Positions 19,879-29,887 are shown, counted from the first letter of the stretch. The stretch is 64,000 bases of DNA from Acidimicrobiia bacterium (GCA_027494165.1 JAOSJM010000001.1:744001-808000), one strand, 5' to 3'. Program-made: numbers and translations. Notes: generated from the sequence alone by a model not told the origin.

Positions 19879-20046
19879 GTGGGACCAGCACGCTCGAACC
19901 TGTCCGAACGCGGCGCGACCGCACCCGAGTACGCGCTGATCGGGGCCCTCGTCGCCGGGGTGATCGTGCTGTCCGTGACCGCCCTCGGTCAGATGGTGCT
20001 GGACCTCTTCGAGACCACGACCGTCGTCTTCCAGGGCCTCTGGTGA
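19879..20046 (+). CDS. Second small Flp-like pilin
   Basis: A 55-aa protein with the same plan as the first pilin: SERGATAPEYALIGALVAGV is followed by a hydrophobic run and a short acidic/aromatic tail ending FQGLW. The GATAPEYALI block matches the processing site of Flp pilins, with Pro in place of Val. GTG at 19879 is the first usable start, though its ribosome site is weak. Its stop overlaps the TadE-like start. It could be a minor pilin. Confidence 0.75.
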   Translation: MGPARSNLSERGATAPEYALIGALVAGVIVLSVTALGQMVLDLFETTTVVFQGLW

Positions 20047-20489
20047 CCGCCATGCGACTGCCGACCACCGCTCCTCGCCGCCGCTCCGCCGCATCGTCCC
20101 GCCGTTCCGAGCGGGGTGCCGCGGCCATCGAGCTCGCGCTGCTGCTGCCCCTGCTCGTCGTCATCGTCTTCGGCATCGTCGAGTTCTCCATCGCCTTCAA
20201 CCGCCAGCAGGGGCTGCACGCCGCCGCCCGGGAGGGCGCCCGCCTGGCGTCCCTGCCCCAGTCGACGACCGGCGAGATCCGGACCCGCGTCGACGAGTCG
20301 CTCCAGGGCGTCCTGCCGGCCGGTCACGCCCGCACCATCACCGTCTCGCCCTCGGGGTCCCGGCCCTGCCAGGGCCGGTCGGGCGAGACCGTCACCGTCA
20401 CCGTCCGGACCGACAACGACGTGGTCGTCCCCGTGTGGGACAGCTTCACCGTCACCCTCACCGGGAGGGGTGAGTTCCGATGCGAGTGA
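20043..20489 (+). CDS. TadE-like minor pilin
   Basis: A 148-aa TadE-family pseudopilin. After a basic leader it has ERGAAAIELALLLPLLVVIVF, the prepilin cleavage and transmembrane segment with the conserved Glu, then FNRQQGLHAAAREGARLAS, a block typical of TadE. The GTG overlaps the preceding stop. It is thought to sit at the pilus base or tip. The gene overlaps the next by 10 bp. Confidence 0.9.
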   Translation: MTAMRLPTTAPRRRSAASSRRSERGAAAIELALLLPLLVVIVFGIVEFSIAFNRQQGLHAAAREGARLASLPQSTTGEIRTRVDESLQGVLPAGHARTITVSPSGSRPCQGRSGETVTVTVRTDNDVVVPVWDSFTVTLTGRGEFRCE

Positions 20490-21484
20490 GTTCCCTCCGG
20501 GGTGCTGAGCGCGGCGGCGTGGCGGTCATCGTCGCCGTCCTCGCCGTGCCCCTCTTCGCCCTGGGCGCCTACGCGCTCGACCTGGGGAACCTCTGGCAGA
20601 CCCGCCGCCACCTCGTCACCGCGACCGACGCGGCGGCCCTCGCGGCAGCCCAGACCTACGCCGTGGGCGACAACGGCTGCGGCGGCGTCGACGACGCCTT
20701 CGTGGCGGCCAACTTCTCCGCCGCGACGGTGCAGGCCTGCACGCCGAGCGCCGGTGCGGCCGGCGGCGACAGCTCCGGCTACGTCACCGTCGACGCGCTG
20801 ACGACGGTCCGCTTCACCTTCGCGGGCGTGCTCGGCCACGACGACAGCGACGTCCGCTCCGCCACGACCGCCATGTACGGGATCCCCTCGGCCTACACCG
20901 GGCTGCGGCCCCTCGGGCTCTGCCTCGACGCCAGCCCCGAGCTGGCGGCCTGGCTGAACCTCCCGGACGGCCCCGACGGCTCCTCGGGGACGGTCCGGAT
21001 CACCTACTCCAAGGAGCACCCCGACGCGTGCGGCTCCGACGTGCCGGGGAACTGGGGCGTCCTCGACTTCGACGGGGGGGCCAACAGCAACGCCGACACC
21101 AGGGCCTGGCTGCGCGACGGCTACCCGGGGGAGGTCTCCGTCGGGCAGATCGTCGACGGGGACACGGGCGCCTTCAGCACCAGCCTGAACAGCGCCCTCC
21201 AGTACCTCCTGGACACCGGCCTGGTCTTCGGCTTGCCCGTGTTCGACACGGCGACGGGCAACGGATCCAACGCCCGCTTCCACGTCGCGGCCGTCGTGGC
21301 CGTGAAGATCGTCGGCTTCCGGACCACGGGTTCGCAGGCCGACCGCTACATCGACCTGCAGTTCCAGCAGGCCGTTCTGCAGGGCTCCTGCTGCACGCAG
21401 GGACCCGACACCGGGGTGCGGGCGGTGCGCATCTGCGCCGTCGACCCCACGTTCGACGTCAACGACTGCCTTCCGGAGGGATGA
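20480..21484 (+). CDS. TadG/TadE-like pilus assembly protein
   Basis: A 334-aa protein that begins AERGGVAVIVAVLAVPLFAL with the following helix, then DLGNLWQTRRHLVTATDAAA, the TadG-N (Flp-family) signature. The long exterior domain is rich in Gly, Ser and Asp and holds paired cysteines (DNGCGGVDD, CLDASPE, GSCCTQGP, ICAVDP, NDCLPEG) probably forming disulfides. No VWA motif is visible in it. It overlaps both neighbours, as is usual in tad operons. Confidence 0.85.
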   Translation: MRVSSLRGAERGGVAVIVAVLAVPLFALGAYALDLGNLWQTRRHLVTATDAAALAAAQTYAVGDNGCGGVDDAFVAANFSAATVQACTPSAGAAGGDSSGYVTVDALTTVRFTFAGVLGHDDSDVRSATTAMYGIPSAYTGLRPLGLCLDASPELAAWLNLPDGPDGSSGTVRITYSKEHPDACGSDVPGNWGVLDFDGGANSNADTRAWLRDGYPGEVSVGQIVDGDTGAFSTSLNSALQYLLDTGLVFGLPVFDTATGNGSNARFHVAAVVAVKIVGFRTTGSQADRYIDLQFQQAVLQGSCCTQGPDTGVRAVRICAVDPTFDVNDCLPEG

Positions 21485-22287
21485 CCGTGAGACGCAGAGT
21501 CTGGGGAGTGATCGGGGCGGTCCTGCTCGCCGTGGTGGGCACGATCGTCCTCGTGGCCTACGTGAACGGCGCGGAGGACCGGGCCCTGGCCGGTGAGGCC
21601 GTCGTGGACGTCCTCGTGGTGAAGGAGCCCGTCCCGGCGGGGACCCCGGCGAGCGAGCTGGGGGACCGGGTCGGCATCGAGGAGGTGGCCGCCAAGGTCG
21701 AGGCGGAGGGCGCGGTCATCGACACCGCGGAGCTCGGCGACCGGGTGGCCTCGACGGACCTCGTCCCCGGTGAGCAGGTGGTCGACGCCCGCTTCGTGGA
21801 GCCGAACAGCTACCGGTCCCGCGCCGCGGTGACGGTCCCCGAGGGCCTCCTCGAGGTGACCGTGGGCCTCGAGGCCGAGCGGGCCGTCGGCGGGGTGCTG
21901 GCGCCCGGCGCCACCGTGGCCGTGGTGGCGTCGTTCGACCCCTTCGACGTGTCGAGCACCGATCCGGTCGAGGTCGACGGCGTCGTCGTCCCGCCGAGCG
22001 GGAAGACGCCCAACTCGACCCACATCGTGCTCCACAAGGTCCTCGTCACCAACGTGCAGCTGGACGGGCGGGTCGGCTCGAGCGACGACGGTGACGACGA
22101 GACCGCGGCCGGCGAGCCGGGCGAGGCGCCCGCGGGCCGGCTCCTCGTGACCCTGGCCCTGAACGCGCCGTCGGTCGAGCGGGTCGTGTTCGCGGCCGAG
22201 CACGGCTTCCTGTGGCTCGCCCTCGAGCCCGCGACGGCCGACGAGGCAGGCACCCGGGTCCAGACGCGGGGGACGGTGTACCAATGA
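21481..22287 (+). CDS. cpaB: CpaB/RcpC-family pilus assembly protein (SAF domain)
   Basis: A 268-aa protein with one N-terminal helix (VWGVIGAVLLAVVGTIVLVAY), then an SAF-like domain (VLVVKEPVPAGTPASELG, STDLVPGEQVVDARFV) and the CpaB/RcpC C-terminal domain (VTVGLEAERAVGGVLAPGAT, LLVTLALNAPSVERVVFAAE). In other bacteria CpaB/RcpC supports pilus assembly at the envelope. ATG overlaps the preceding stop. Confidence 0.88.
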   Translation: MTVRRRVWGVIGAVLLAVVGTIVLVAYVNGAEDRALAGEAVVDVLVVKEPVPAGTPASELGDRVGIEEVAAKVEAEGAVIDTAELGDRVASTDLVPGEQVVDARFVEPNSYRSRAAVTVPEGLLEVTVGLEAERAVGGVLAPGATVAVVASFDPFDVSSTDPVEVDGVVVPPSGKTPNSTHIVLHKVLVTNVQLDGRVGSSDDGDDETAAGEPGEAPAGRLLVTLALNAPSVERVVFAAEHGFLWLALEPATADEAGTRVQTRGTVYQ

Positions 22288-23488
22288 GCGGCATCGTCCT
22301 GGCCACGGCGAGCGAGGACTTCGAGGGCCACGTCCGCGACGCCTTCGGCGGGGTGCTCAACGGCGACCTCCGGTGCTGGCGTGACGGGCTGCTGCGGGGC
22401 GACCCGACCCGGGCGATCGCCGAGATCGCCCGGAGCGGCCCGGAGGTCGTGGCCGTGGGGCCCGGCCTGCCGGTGGACACCGCCCTCGAGCTCACCCGCA
22501 CGTTCGACCGCGAGCGACCCGAGATCAGCGTCGTGATCGTGGCCGAGCCGACGCCGGGGCTCTGGGAGCAGGCGCTGCGGGCCGGCGCCCGTGACGTCGT
22601 CGCCCCCGACGCCCCCGGCCCCGAGCTCCGCTCGGTCCTCGAACGGGCGCTCGAGACCGCCCACCGGCGCCGGTCCAACCTCGTCCCGTCCGGCGAGGGC
22701 CCGGCGGGCGGCTCCGGGACCCGCCTGATCTCGGTGGTGTCGCCCAAGGGCGGCTCGGGGAAGACCACCATCTCCTCGAACCTGGCTGTCGGGCTGGCCC
22801 GGCTCGCCCCGGGCGGGGTCGTGCTCGTCGACTTCGACCTCCAGTTCGGGGACGTCGCCAACGCGCTCCGGCTGACCCCGGAGCTGACGCTCGCCGACAC
22901 CGCCCGGGCCTCGCTGGCCCTGGACGCGACCGTGCTGAAGGCGTACCTCGTGCCGCACCCGGTGGGCCTCTACGCCCTCTGCGCGCCCGAGTCCCCGGCC
23001 GAGGCCGACGACATCTCGGTCGAGCACGCGGCCCGGGTCCTCGAGCTGCTGCGGGGCGAGTTCCCCTACGTCGTCGTGGACACCGCGGCCGGGATCGACG
23101 AGATCACGCTCGTCGCGATGGAGCAGGCGACGGACCTCGTGCTCGTGGGCGCGACCGACGTCGCGAGCACGCGCAGCATGCGCAAGGAGGTCGAGGCCCT
23201 CGACGTCATCGGTCTCACGACCCAGCGCCGGCACTTCGTGCTCAACCGGGCCGACGCCCGGGTCGGGCTGGGCCCGAACGACATCGAGGCGACGATCGGC
23301 ATGAAGGTCGACGTGGCCGTGCCGAGCTCCCGGGCCGTGCCGCTCTCGATGAACCAGGGGACCCCCTGCTGGAGTCGGACGGCCGCTCCACGGCCGGCCG
23401 GGCGATGGGAGAGCTGGTCAACCGCTTCGCGTCGGCGCCCGCGCCGACCTCGGGCGGCATCCTGCGACGTTGGAGGGAGGACCGATGA
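22284..23488 (+). CDS. cpaE: CpaE-like ATPase (pilus localisation/assembly), frameshifted
   Basis: About 401 aa after correction. The N-terminal 120 residues form a degenerate receiver-like domain (VVAVGPGLPVDTALELTR, VIVAEPTPGLWEQAL) and the rest is a MinD/ParA-type ATPase with Walker A SPKGGSGKTTISSNLAVG and VVLVDFDLQFGDVAN. The frame breaks at the C run 23362-23366; adding one C converts GTPCWSR into GTPLLESDGRSTAGRAMGEL and brings the stop to 23486-23488, overlapping cpaF. CpaE directs pilus secretion components in Caulobacter. Confidence 0.85.
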
Positions 23489-24916
23489 GGCTCAGCGAGC
23501 GGCTCGAACGGGCGGCCCGACCCGGTACCGGCCCGGCTCCGGACCCGAGGCCGAGCAGCGGCACCGACGACCTCCTGCCCGGACGGCGCGAGGTCGAGCG
23601 TCCCGCCGAGACCGGTCCGGTCCCCGACCCCTTCGCGGGTCTCAAGCGCCGGGCCCAGGACGCCCTCTTCGCCCGTCTGGGCCATCGCCTCTACGACTCG
23701 TCGCTCGGCGAGGACCAGCTCCAGGCGTTCGTCGTCCAGGAGCTCGGAGAAGGTGCTCGAGGCCGAGCAGGTCCCGTTGACCCCGGCCGAGCGGGGCCGG
23801 CTGGTCGCCGAGGTGGGCGACGACGTGCTCGGGCACGGGGCCATCGAGCGGTTCCTCGCTGACCCGGAGGTCACCGAGGTGATGGTGAACGCGCTCGACG
23901 GCATCTGGGTCGAGCGGGGCGGGAAGCTGCACCTGACCGACGCCGGCTACCTGTCCGAGGCCCATCTCCGGCAGGTCATCGAGCGGATCGTGGCCAAGGT
24001 GGGGCGCCGGATCGACGAGTCGTCGCCGATGGTCGACGCCCGCCTTCCCGACGGCTCCCGGGTGAACGCGGTCATCCCGCCCCTGGCCGTCGACGGGCCG
24101 ATGCTGACCATCCGCAAGTTCGCCCGCGACGTCTTCACCGTCGACGACCTCGTGGGGCTGGGGACGCTCAACCGCGAGCTGGCCGACCTCCTCGCCAGTT
24201 GCGTCCGCGGCCGGCTGAACGTGCTGGTGAGCGGCGGGACCGGCACCGGCAAGACGACGCTCCTCAACGTCCTCTCCTCCTTCGTGCCCGAGGACGAGCG
24301 CATCGTCACCATCGAGGACGCGGTGGAGCTGCAGCTCCACCAGCGTCACGTCATCCGGCTCGAGAGCCGGCCGCCGAACATCGAGGGCCGGGGCCAGGTC
24401 ACGATCCGCGACCTCGTCCGCAACTCCCTGCGGATGCGGCCCGACCGGATCATCGTGGGGGAGGTCCGCGGCGGCGAGGCCCTCGACATGCTCCAGGCCA
24501 TGAACACCGGCCACGACGGCTCGCTGTCCACGCTCCACGCCAACTCGCCCCGGGACGCGCTGGCCCGGCTCGAGACCATGGTGCTCATGGCCGGCATGGA
24601 TCTGCCCATCCGGGCCATCCGGGAGCAGGTGGCCTCGGCCGTCGACCTCGTGGTGCACACGGCGCGGCTGCGCGACGGCAGCCGCCGGATCACCCAGCTC
24701 AGCGAGGTGAACGGGATGGAGGGCGAGGTGGTCACCCTCACCGACCTCTACCGGTTCGACTACGAGGCCGGGATCGACGAGGAGGGGCGCTACCTCGGGC
24801 ACGCGGTGCCGACCGGGCTCCGGGCCCAGTTCGCGGACCGGCTCCACCAGTACGGCATCGAGCTGCCGGCCGAGCTGTTCGGGTTCGCCGGCGCCGGCGT
24901 GGGGGAGCCCCGGTGA
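23485..24916 (+). CDS. cpaF: CpaF/TadA-family secretion ATPase, frameshifted
   Basis: About 476 aa after correction. The N-terminal region (residues 1-90) is in one frame, the remainder in another; an extra G at 23746-23747 separates FVVQEL from the residues leading to [17 protein letters not shown]. The ATPase core has Walker [18 protein letters not shown], the Asp box [11 protein letters not shown], Walker [20 protein letters not shown] and the His box [20 protein letters not shown]. This is the cytoplasmic hexameric motor for Flp pilus assembly. Confidence 0.9.
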
Positions 24917-26843
24917 GGCGGCGGCTGCGCACCGCCCTCGCCGCCCTGGCCGGGCTGGTCGGCCTGGCCGGGCCGGGAGCCGGGGCCGTCGCGGCCCAGG
25001 AGGCGGCGGTGCCGCTCGACGTCGCGGCGGTGGACGTGACGGCCTTCCCGGAGGTGTCGGTCACCGTGTCGGCCCCCGGGCCGCTCGTCGGCCGGTCCCT
25101 GCCGCCCGAGGCCTTCTCGGTCCGGGAGGGGGGAGCGCCGGGAGGTGCAGGTGACCGGCCTCCCGACCGACGCCCTCCAGGTGGTCCTCGTCATCGACGC
25201 GTCCGGGAGCATGGCCGGGGCGCCGCTCGAGGCGGCCAAGGCCGCGGCGGGGGCCTTCCTCGCCACCGTGCGCCCGGGCACCCAGGTCGCCGCGGTCGGG
25301 TTCGGCAACGAGCCCTTCGTGGTGAGCCCGTTCACCGCCGACCCCTCGGCGCTCTCGGCCGCCCTCGTGGGCATCCAGGCGCGCGGGGAGACGGCGCTCT
25401 ACGACGCCCTCACCGTCGCGGCCCGGCAGTTCCCCGCCGACGCGCCGGCCCGGCGCTCGGTGGTCCTGGTCTCCGACGGCGGCGACACCCGCAGCACCGG
25501 CACCCTCGAGGCCGCGGCGGCGGCGCTGCAGGACGCCGGGGCCGGCCTGACCGCCGTCGTGCTCGCGACGGCCGAGAGCGACCCGGCCGCCCTGGAGCGC
25601 CTGGCCGGCGCGACCGGGGGCACCGTGGTGGCGGGAACGGACCCCGCCGCCCTGGCCGGCGTGTACGAGGCCATCGCGTCCCAGCTCGCCAACCAGTACC
25701 GCCTCACCTTCCGCTCGGAGGTCGGGGGTCGACCGAGCTGCGCGTCGCGGTGAGCCACGACGGGGTGACCGCCGAGGCCACCCGGGCCGTGGCGCTCCCC
25801 GAGGCCCCCGAGGCCCCCGCCGTCGCGGAGGCGCCGCCCGCGTCGGCGCCGCCGGCGACCGTGCCGGCCGGGCCGAGGGTCGTGTCGACCGAGGGGGTCA
25901 CCCACCAGGGCTGGTTCCTCGCGGCCGGGATCGCGGCCTTCGCCGTGGCCCTGGCCGTCGGCGGGCTGCTGCTCTTCCTCCGGCCCGAGAGGGCCAGCCA
26001 GCTCTCGGTGCGGCGGTCGCACCACGACACCACGGTCCAGGCCCTCTCGGGCCTGGCCGACCGGCCACGGCCCTCGCCGAGCGGTCCCTGGCGCGCAGCC
26101 ACCGGCGCCACGCGCTCAACACCGCGCTCGAGCAGGCCGGCCTGGCCCTCCGGCCGGGTGAGCTCGTGGTCCTGGTGGGGACGGTGGCCTTCAGCGCCGG
26201 CGCGCTGGGCCTGCTGCTGCTCGGGCCGCTGGGGGCCCTGGCCGCCGCGGCCGCGGTGGTGCTGGCCGTCCGGCTGCTCGTCGTCAGGCGCCGGACGCGC
26301 CGGCGGGCCGCCTTCGCCGAGCAGCTCGAGGAGACGCTCCCGCTCATGGCCGGCACCCTGCGGGCCGGCTTCGGACTCCTCCAGGCCGTCGACGCCGTGG
26401 CCCGGGAGCTCGACAGCCCCACGGCGGAGGAGTTCCAGCGGGTCGTCACCGAGGTGCGCCTCGGTCGCGACGTCTCGGACGCGTTCCACGCCCTGGCCGG
26501 CCGGGTGGGGAACGAGGACTTCGACTGGGTGGTGGAGGCCATCGACATCCACCGCCAGGTCGGCGGCGACCTGGCGGAGCTCCTCGACAACGTCGCCGGG
26601 ACCATCCGGGACCGCAACCGGATCCGCCGCCAGATCGACGCGCTGAGCGGGGAGGGGCGCCTGTCGGCGGCGATCCTCTTCGTGCTCCCCTTCCTGATGG
26701 CCGCCTTCGTCGCCTGGCGCAACCCCGACTACCTGGGGGAGCTCACCGGGTCGGGCCTGGGCCAGGCCCTGCTGGTCGCGGCAGGCGCGCTCATGGTCTT
26801 CGGAGGGCTGTGGATGCGCCGGATCATCCGCCTGGTGTTCTAG
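24913..26843 (+). CDS. tadB: VWA domain fused to TadB (inner-membrane pilus platform protein), three frameshifts
   Basis: Reading across three one-base indels (extra G in 25128-25133, missing G in 25724-25728, missing G near 26063) gives one 643-aa protein whose corrected length is an exact multiple of three. It has a signal sequence (LRTALAALAGLVGLAG), a VWA domain with MIDAS motif VLVIDASGSMAGAP and later VVLVSDGGDTRS, a Pro/Ala linker, a membrane helix (FLAAGIAAFAVALAVGGLLL), then the TadB/GspF domain (EETLPLMAGTLRAGFGLLQA, GNEDFDWVVEAIDIHRQVGG). The GTG overlaps the cpaF stop. TadB with TadC forms the membrane platform; the VWA part would lie outside and may bind pilin or a surface partner. 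Confidence 0.82.
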
Positions 26844-26852
26844 GAGGTCGCT

Positions 26853-27773
26853 GTGCCGCTTCGCGTCTACCTCGCCTGCGCCGCCATCGCCGGGGCCGTA
26901 CCGATGCTCTGGTGGGCGGTCTCCGGATCCCGCGCCGCCCGCGCCGTCCGGGCCAACCTGGTGCCGAGCCAGGGTCCGGTCACCGACCTGCGCCAGGTCG
27001 TGCTGGAGCGGTCGGCCCGGGAGCGCGTGGTGAGCCCGTTGGTCGGCGGGCTGGCGACGCGGGCCCGCCGCCTGACCCCGGCCGGGGTGGTGGACGCCCT
27101 CGAGCGCCGCATCCTGCTGGCCGGCGTGTCGGGCACGTGGCCGATCGAGCGCGTCCTCGCGGCCAAGCTCGTGCTCGGCCTCGCCGGGGCCCTGGTCGGC
27201 CTCGCCCGCCTCGCCGTGGCGCCCTCGGCCGCCTCGCTGTTCCTCGGTGCGGTGGCCGCGGGCGGCGGGTACCTCGTGCCCGACGTCCTCCTCAGCCGCC
27301 GGGCGTCCGAGCGCCAGGAACGGATCGAGCGTGAGCTCCCCGACACCCTCGATCAGGTGACGATCGGCGTCGAGGCCGGTCTCGGGTTCGAGGCGGCCCT
27401 GGCCCGGGCCGCCCGCAGCGGTCACGGGCCGGTCGCCGAGGAGCTCACCCGCACCCTCCAGGACATCCAGATCGGGGTGCCCCGGACCCGGGCCCTCGAG
27501 GCGATGACCGAGCGGACGGACGTGCGGGACCTGCGCACCTTCGTCCACGCCGTCTCCCAGGCCGAGCGCCACGGGATCCCGATCGCGCACGTGCTGCGCA
27601 TCCAGGCGGCCGAGCTGCGGGAGAAGCGCAAGCAGCGGGCCGAGGAGCGGGCCGTGAAGGTGCCGGTGAAGCTCGTGTTCCCGGTCGTGTGCTGCATCCT
27701 GCCCGCGCTGTTCGTCGTGCTCGCCGGACCGGCGGTCGTACGTCTCTCGCAGACCGGCATCGGTGGAGGTTGA
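26853..27773 (+). CDS. tadC: TadC-like inner-membrane pilus platform protein
   Basis: A 306-aa GspF-family protein with N-terminal helix, two mid helices (LVLGLAGALVGLARLAV, AASLFLGAVAAGGGYLV), the T2SSF block ERELPDTLDQVTIGVEAGLG then HAVSQAERHGIPIAHVLRIQ, and a C-terminal helix (VVCCILPALFVVLAGPAVV). The GTG follows AGGAGG by five bases. It partners TadB in the secretion platform. Confidence 0.92.
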   Translation: MPLRVYLACAAIAGAVPMLWWAVSGSRAARAVRANLVPSQGPVTDLRQVVLERSARERVVSPLVGGLATRARRLTPAGVVDALERRILLAGVSGTWPIERVLAAKLVLGLAGALVGLARLAVAPSAASLFLGAVAAGGGYLVPDVLLSRRASERQERIERELPDTLDQVTIGVEAGLGFEAALARAARSGHGPVAEELTRTLQDIQIGVPRTRALEAMTERTDVRDLRTFVHAVSQAERHGIPIAHVLRIQAAELREKRKQRAEERAVKVPVKLVFPVVCCILPALFVVLAGPAVVRLSQTGIGGG

Positions 27774-27775
27774 CC

Positions 27776-28762
27776 GTGGAGGTGTCAGGACGGACCGCGG
27801 CGGCCCTGCTCGACGAGGTCGCCACCGGAAGGATCGACGGTGAGCGGGCGCGGCTGACGCCACTGCCCACCGGGTTCGACCCCCTCGACAAGGTGCTCGG
27901 TGGCGGGCTGCGGGCCCAGGACCTCGCGGTGCTCGGGGGCCGACCGGGGGTGGGCAAGACGGTCGCCGCGCTCCAGTGGGCCCGCCACCTCGCCCAGCAG
28001 GGGCACACCGCGATCTACGTGTGCTACGAGCACAGCGAGCTCACCCTGCTCGGACGGCTCCTCGCCCTCGAGCTCGGCACCCTGGCCCGCCCCGACGAGG
28101 TCCCGGCCCTCGACCGGCTCCGGGCCCTCGCCCGGGACCTCGTGCTCGGGGCGCCGACGCTCGGGGAGCTGGCGGCGACCCCCCTGGGCGAGGAGGCCTA
28201 CGGCCGCCTGGCTGCCTACGCGGAGCGGCTGTGGCTGGTCCGGGCGTCGGGCGCGACCACCGGGCCGAGGGAGCTGGAGGTGCTCGTCGACCGGCACGCC
28301 CGGGACGGGACGGTGCTCTTCGTCGACTACCTGCAGAAGGTCGCCGTGTCCCCCGACGTCCCCGACGACGAGCGGGTGACCCGGGTCGCGGAGACGCTCA
28401 AGGAGCTGGCGATGAGCCGGTCCGTCGCGGTGGTGGGGATCGCGGCGGCCGACCGGCCGGGGCTCACGAGCCGCCGCCTGCGCCTGCACCAGCTGCGCGG
28501 CTCGGCCGGCCTGGCCCACGAGGCGGACGTGGTGATCGTGCTCAACGAGAAGTGGGGAGCGGTCGCGAAGGCCCACCTCTCGTTCAACCCGGTCCGGGCC
28601 GAGACGTTCCGCCACTTCGTGGTGTTCAGCATCGAGAAGAACCGCGACGGGCCCGCCCCGATGGACCTCGAGTTCCGCAAGGACTTCGAGAGCTACCGGT
28701 TCGAGCCCGCGGGTGGGTTCGTCGGCGAGACCCTCGTCGACGACGTGCTGTTCGAGGAGTGA
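27776..28762 (+). CDS. DnaB/RecA-like P-loop ATPase at the end of the tad locus
   Basis: A 328-aa ATPase with the DnaB helicase C-terminal-domain or KaiC-like fold: PTGFDPLDKVLGGGLRAQDL, Walker A GGRPGVGKTVAALQWA, Walker B-like VLFVDYLQKV and the DnaB-type block LRGSAGLAHEADVVIVLNEK. It lacks the DnaB N-terminal domain and is shorter than a replicative helicase. GTG 27776 follows GGTGGAGG, two bases after the TadC stop, so it is co-transcribed with the pilus genes. Its role is unknown; natural-transformation or DNA-handling functions are possible. Confidence 0.8.
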   Translation: MEVSGRTAAALLDEVATGRIDGERARLTPLPTGFDPLDKVLGGGLRAQDLAVLGGRPGVGKTVAALQWARHLAQQGHTAIYVCYEHSELTLLGRLLALELGTLARPDEVPALDRLRALARDLVLGAPTLGELAATPLGEEAYGRLAAYAERLWLVRASGATTGPRELEVLVDRHARDGTVLFVDYLQKVAVSPDVPDDERVTRVAETLKELAMSRSVAVVGIAAADRPGLTSRRLRLHQLRGSAGLAHEADVVIVLNEKWGAVAKAHLSFNPVRAETFRHFVVFSIEKNRDGPAPMDLEFRKDFESYRFEPAGGFVGETLVDDVLFEE

Positions 28763-28874
28763 GGCCGGCGGGGGCGGGCAGGGGAGCGACACCGGCGCCG
28801 GTCCCGGGTGCTGCGCCGGGCTGCTGACCTCGGCGGTCGGCGCAGCGGGGACCGGCGCCGGTGCCCTCCGACCG

Positions 28875-29231
28875 TCAGCCGGGAAGCGCGTAGCGCTCGG
28901 CGCCGGCGAAGTCGAGGACGACGCAGGGCTCGTCGCCCACGACCCAGGCGTCGTGCCCGGGAGGGATGACGACGGCGTCGCCCGGACGGAGCTCGCGGTC
29001 GGTCCCGTCGTCCATCCGGAGGTGGAGGCGATCGGTGACGACGTAGCCGACGTGGGACTCCTGGCAGCTCTCGGTCCGGGCGATCGGCCCGACCGACGTG
29101 GACCACCGCCACCCGGGCTCGAGCGTGCTGCGGCCGGCGACGACACTTCCCGGCTTGACGATGTCGGCTCGTCCGTGCTCGAACGTGCGCGTCTCGTCGG
29201 GCTCGTCGAAGTTGCAGGCTTGGAGCGCCAT
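28875..29231 (-). CDS. Cupin-domain protein
   Basis: A 118-aa single-domain cupin. RWSTSVGPIARTESCQESHV and VGYVVTDRLHLRMDDG form the first metal-binding strand region, and LRPGDAVVIPPGHDAWVVGD is the second cupin motif. His residues for metal are present but the pattern is slightly degenerate. It is convergent with the tad-end ATPase and divergent from the Fur-family gene. Function unknown; small cupins of this type are sensors or isomerases. Confidence 0.85.
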   Translation of the reverse strand: MALQACNFDEPDETRTFEHGRADIVKPGSVVAGRSTLEPGWRWSTSVGPIARTESCQESHVGYVVTDRLHLRMDDGTDRELRPGDAVVIPPGHDAWVVGDEPCVVLDFAGAERYALPG

Positions 29232-29386
29232 CACCCACCCCCCGATGTCCCCGATGTCGTGCGGGCTCTCCCCCGATGGTGCACCTCGTCGCGCCCGATG
29301 TCCACGGGTTCCTCGCGCTCCCGGCCGCGGGTCGGGGGTCCCGAGGTGGGGTCACGCTCCGTCACCGAGAAACTACTCAACAGGGG

Positions 29387-29416
29387 TTGTCAACCGACAA
29401 CGGTTGTTGATAGGAT
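29387..29416 (+). promoter_or_regulatory. Promoter with overlapping Fur/PerR-type operator
   Basis: TTGTCA at 29387-29392 and TAGGAT at 29411-29416 are 18 bp apart, a plausible -35/-10 pair. Between them lies the perfect dyad CAACCG-acaa-CGGTTG, flanked by further TTGTCA and TGTTGA half-sites. The arrangement suggests autoregulation of the downstream Fur/PerR-like gene. Transcription would start near 29423, which would make the GTG at 29424 a leaderless start. Confidence 0.55.
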
Positions 29417-29870
29417 GCGGATCGTGAAGACGGTCGAGGAGATCACCAGGCGGCTACGAGGGGAGGGGCTTCGTGTGACGCCCCAGCGCCTGGCGATCTT
29501 CCGGCTGCTCCAGGACAACCGGGAGCACCCGACGGTCGAGGCCCTGTACGAGGCCGCCCGGGCCGAGATGCCCACCATCTCGCTCAAGACCGTGTACCAG
29601 ACCGTCCACGAGCTGGCTGCCCTGGGCGAGGTCGAGCTCCTCGACCTCGGCACCGGCAGTCACCGGGTCGACCCGAACGTCGAGTCGGCCCACCACCACC
29701 TCGTCTGCTCCTCCTGCGGGCGGGTGCGCGACATCCCGGTGGACTTCCCCGGGTTGGCCGTCCCCACGCCCTACCGCGACGGGTTCGCGGTGGACAGCGT
29801 CGAGGTGATCTTCAGGGGGGTCTGCGAGGTGTGCACCCCGTCGCAGCCAGCCGAGTCCGTCCGTCCGTAG
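29415..29870 (+). CDS. Fur-family transcriptional regulator, PerR-like
   Basis: About 150 aa (148 if the GTG at 29424 is used). The winged helix ([33 protein letters not shown]) precedes the metal domain with [17 protein letters not shown] and the second CxxC in GVCEVC; these two CxxC pairs bind structural zinc. The next gene encodes rubrerythrin, so a peroxide-sensing PerR role is likely. The ATG at 29415 overlaps the proposed -10 element, which favours the downstream GTG. Confidence 0.88.
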   Translation: MRIVKTVEEITRRLRGEGLRVTPQRLAIFRLLQDNREHPTVEALYEAARAEMPTISLKTVYQTVHELAALGEVELLDLGTGSHRVDPNVESAHHHLVCSSCGRVRDIPVDFPGLAVPTPYRDGFAVDSVEVIFRGVCEVCTPSQPAESVRP

Positions 29871-29887
29871 CGTCCAAGGAGCGAGGA

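Noticed and set aside
25704..27863. 719-aa minus frame opposite tadB/tadC
   Set aside because: Antisense shadow of the pilus genes with repetitive Asp/Gly/Pro composition.
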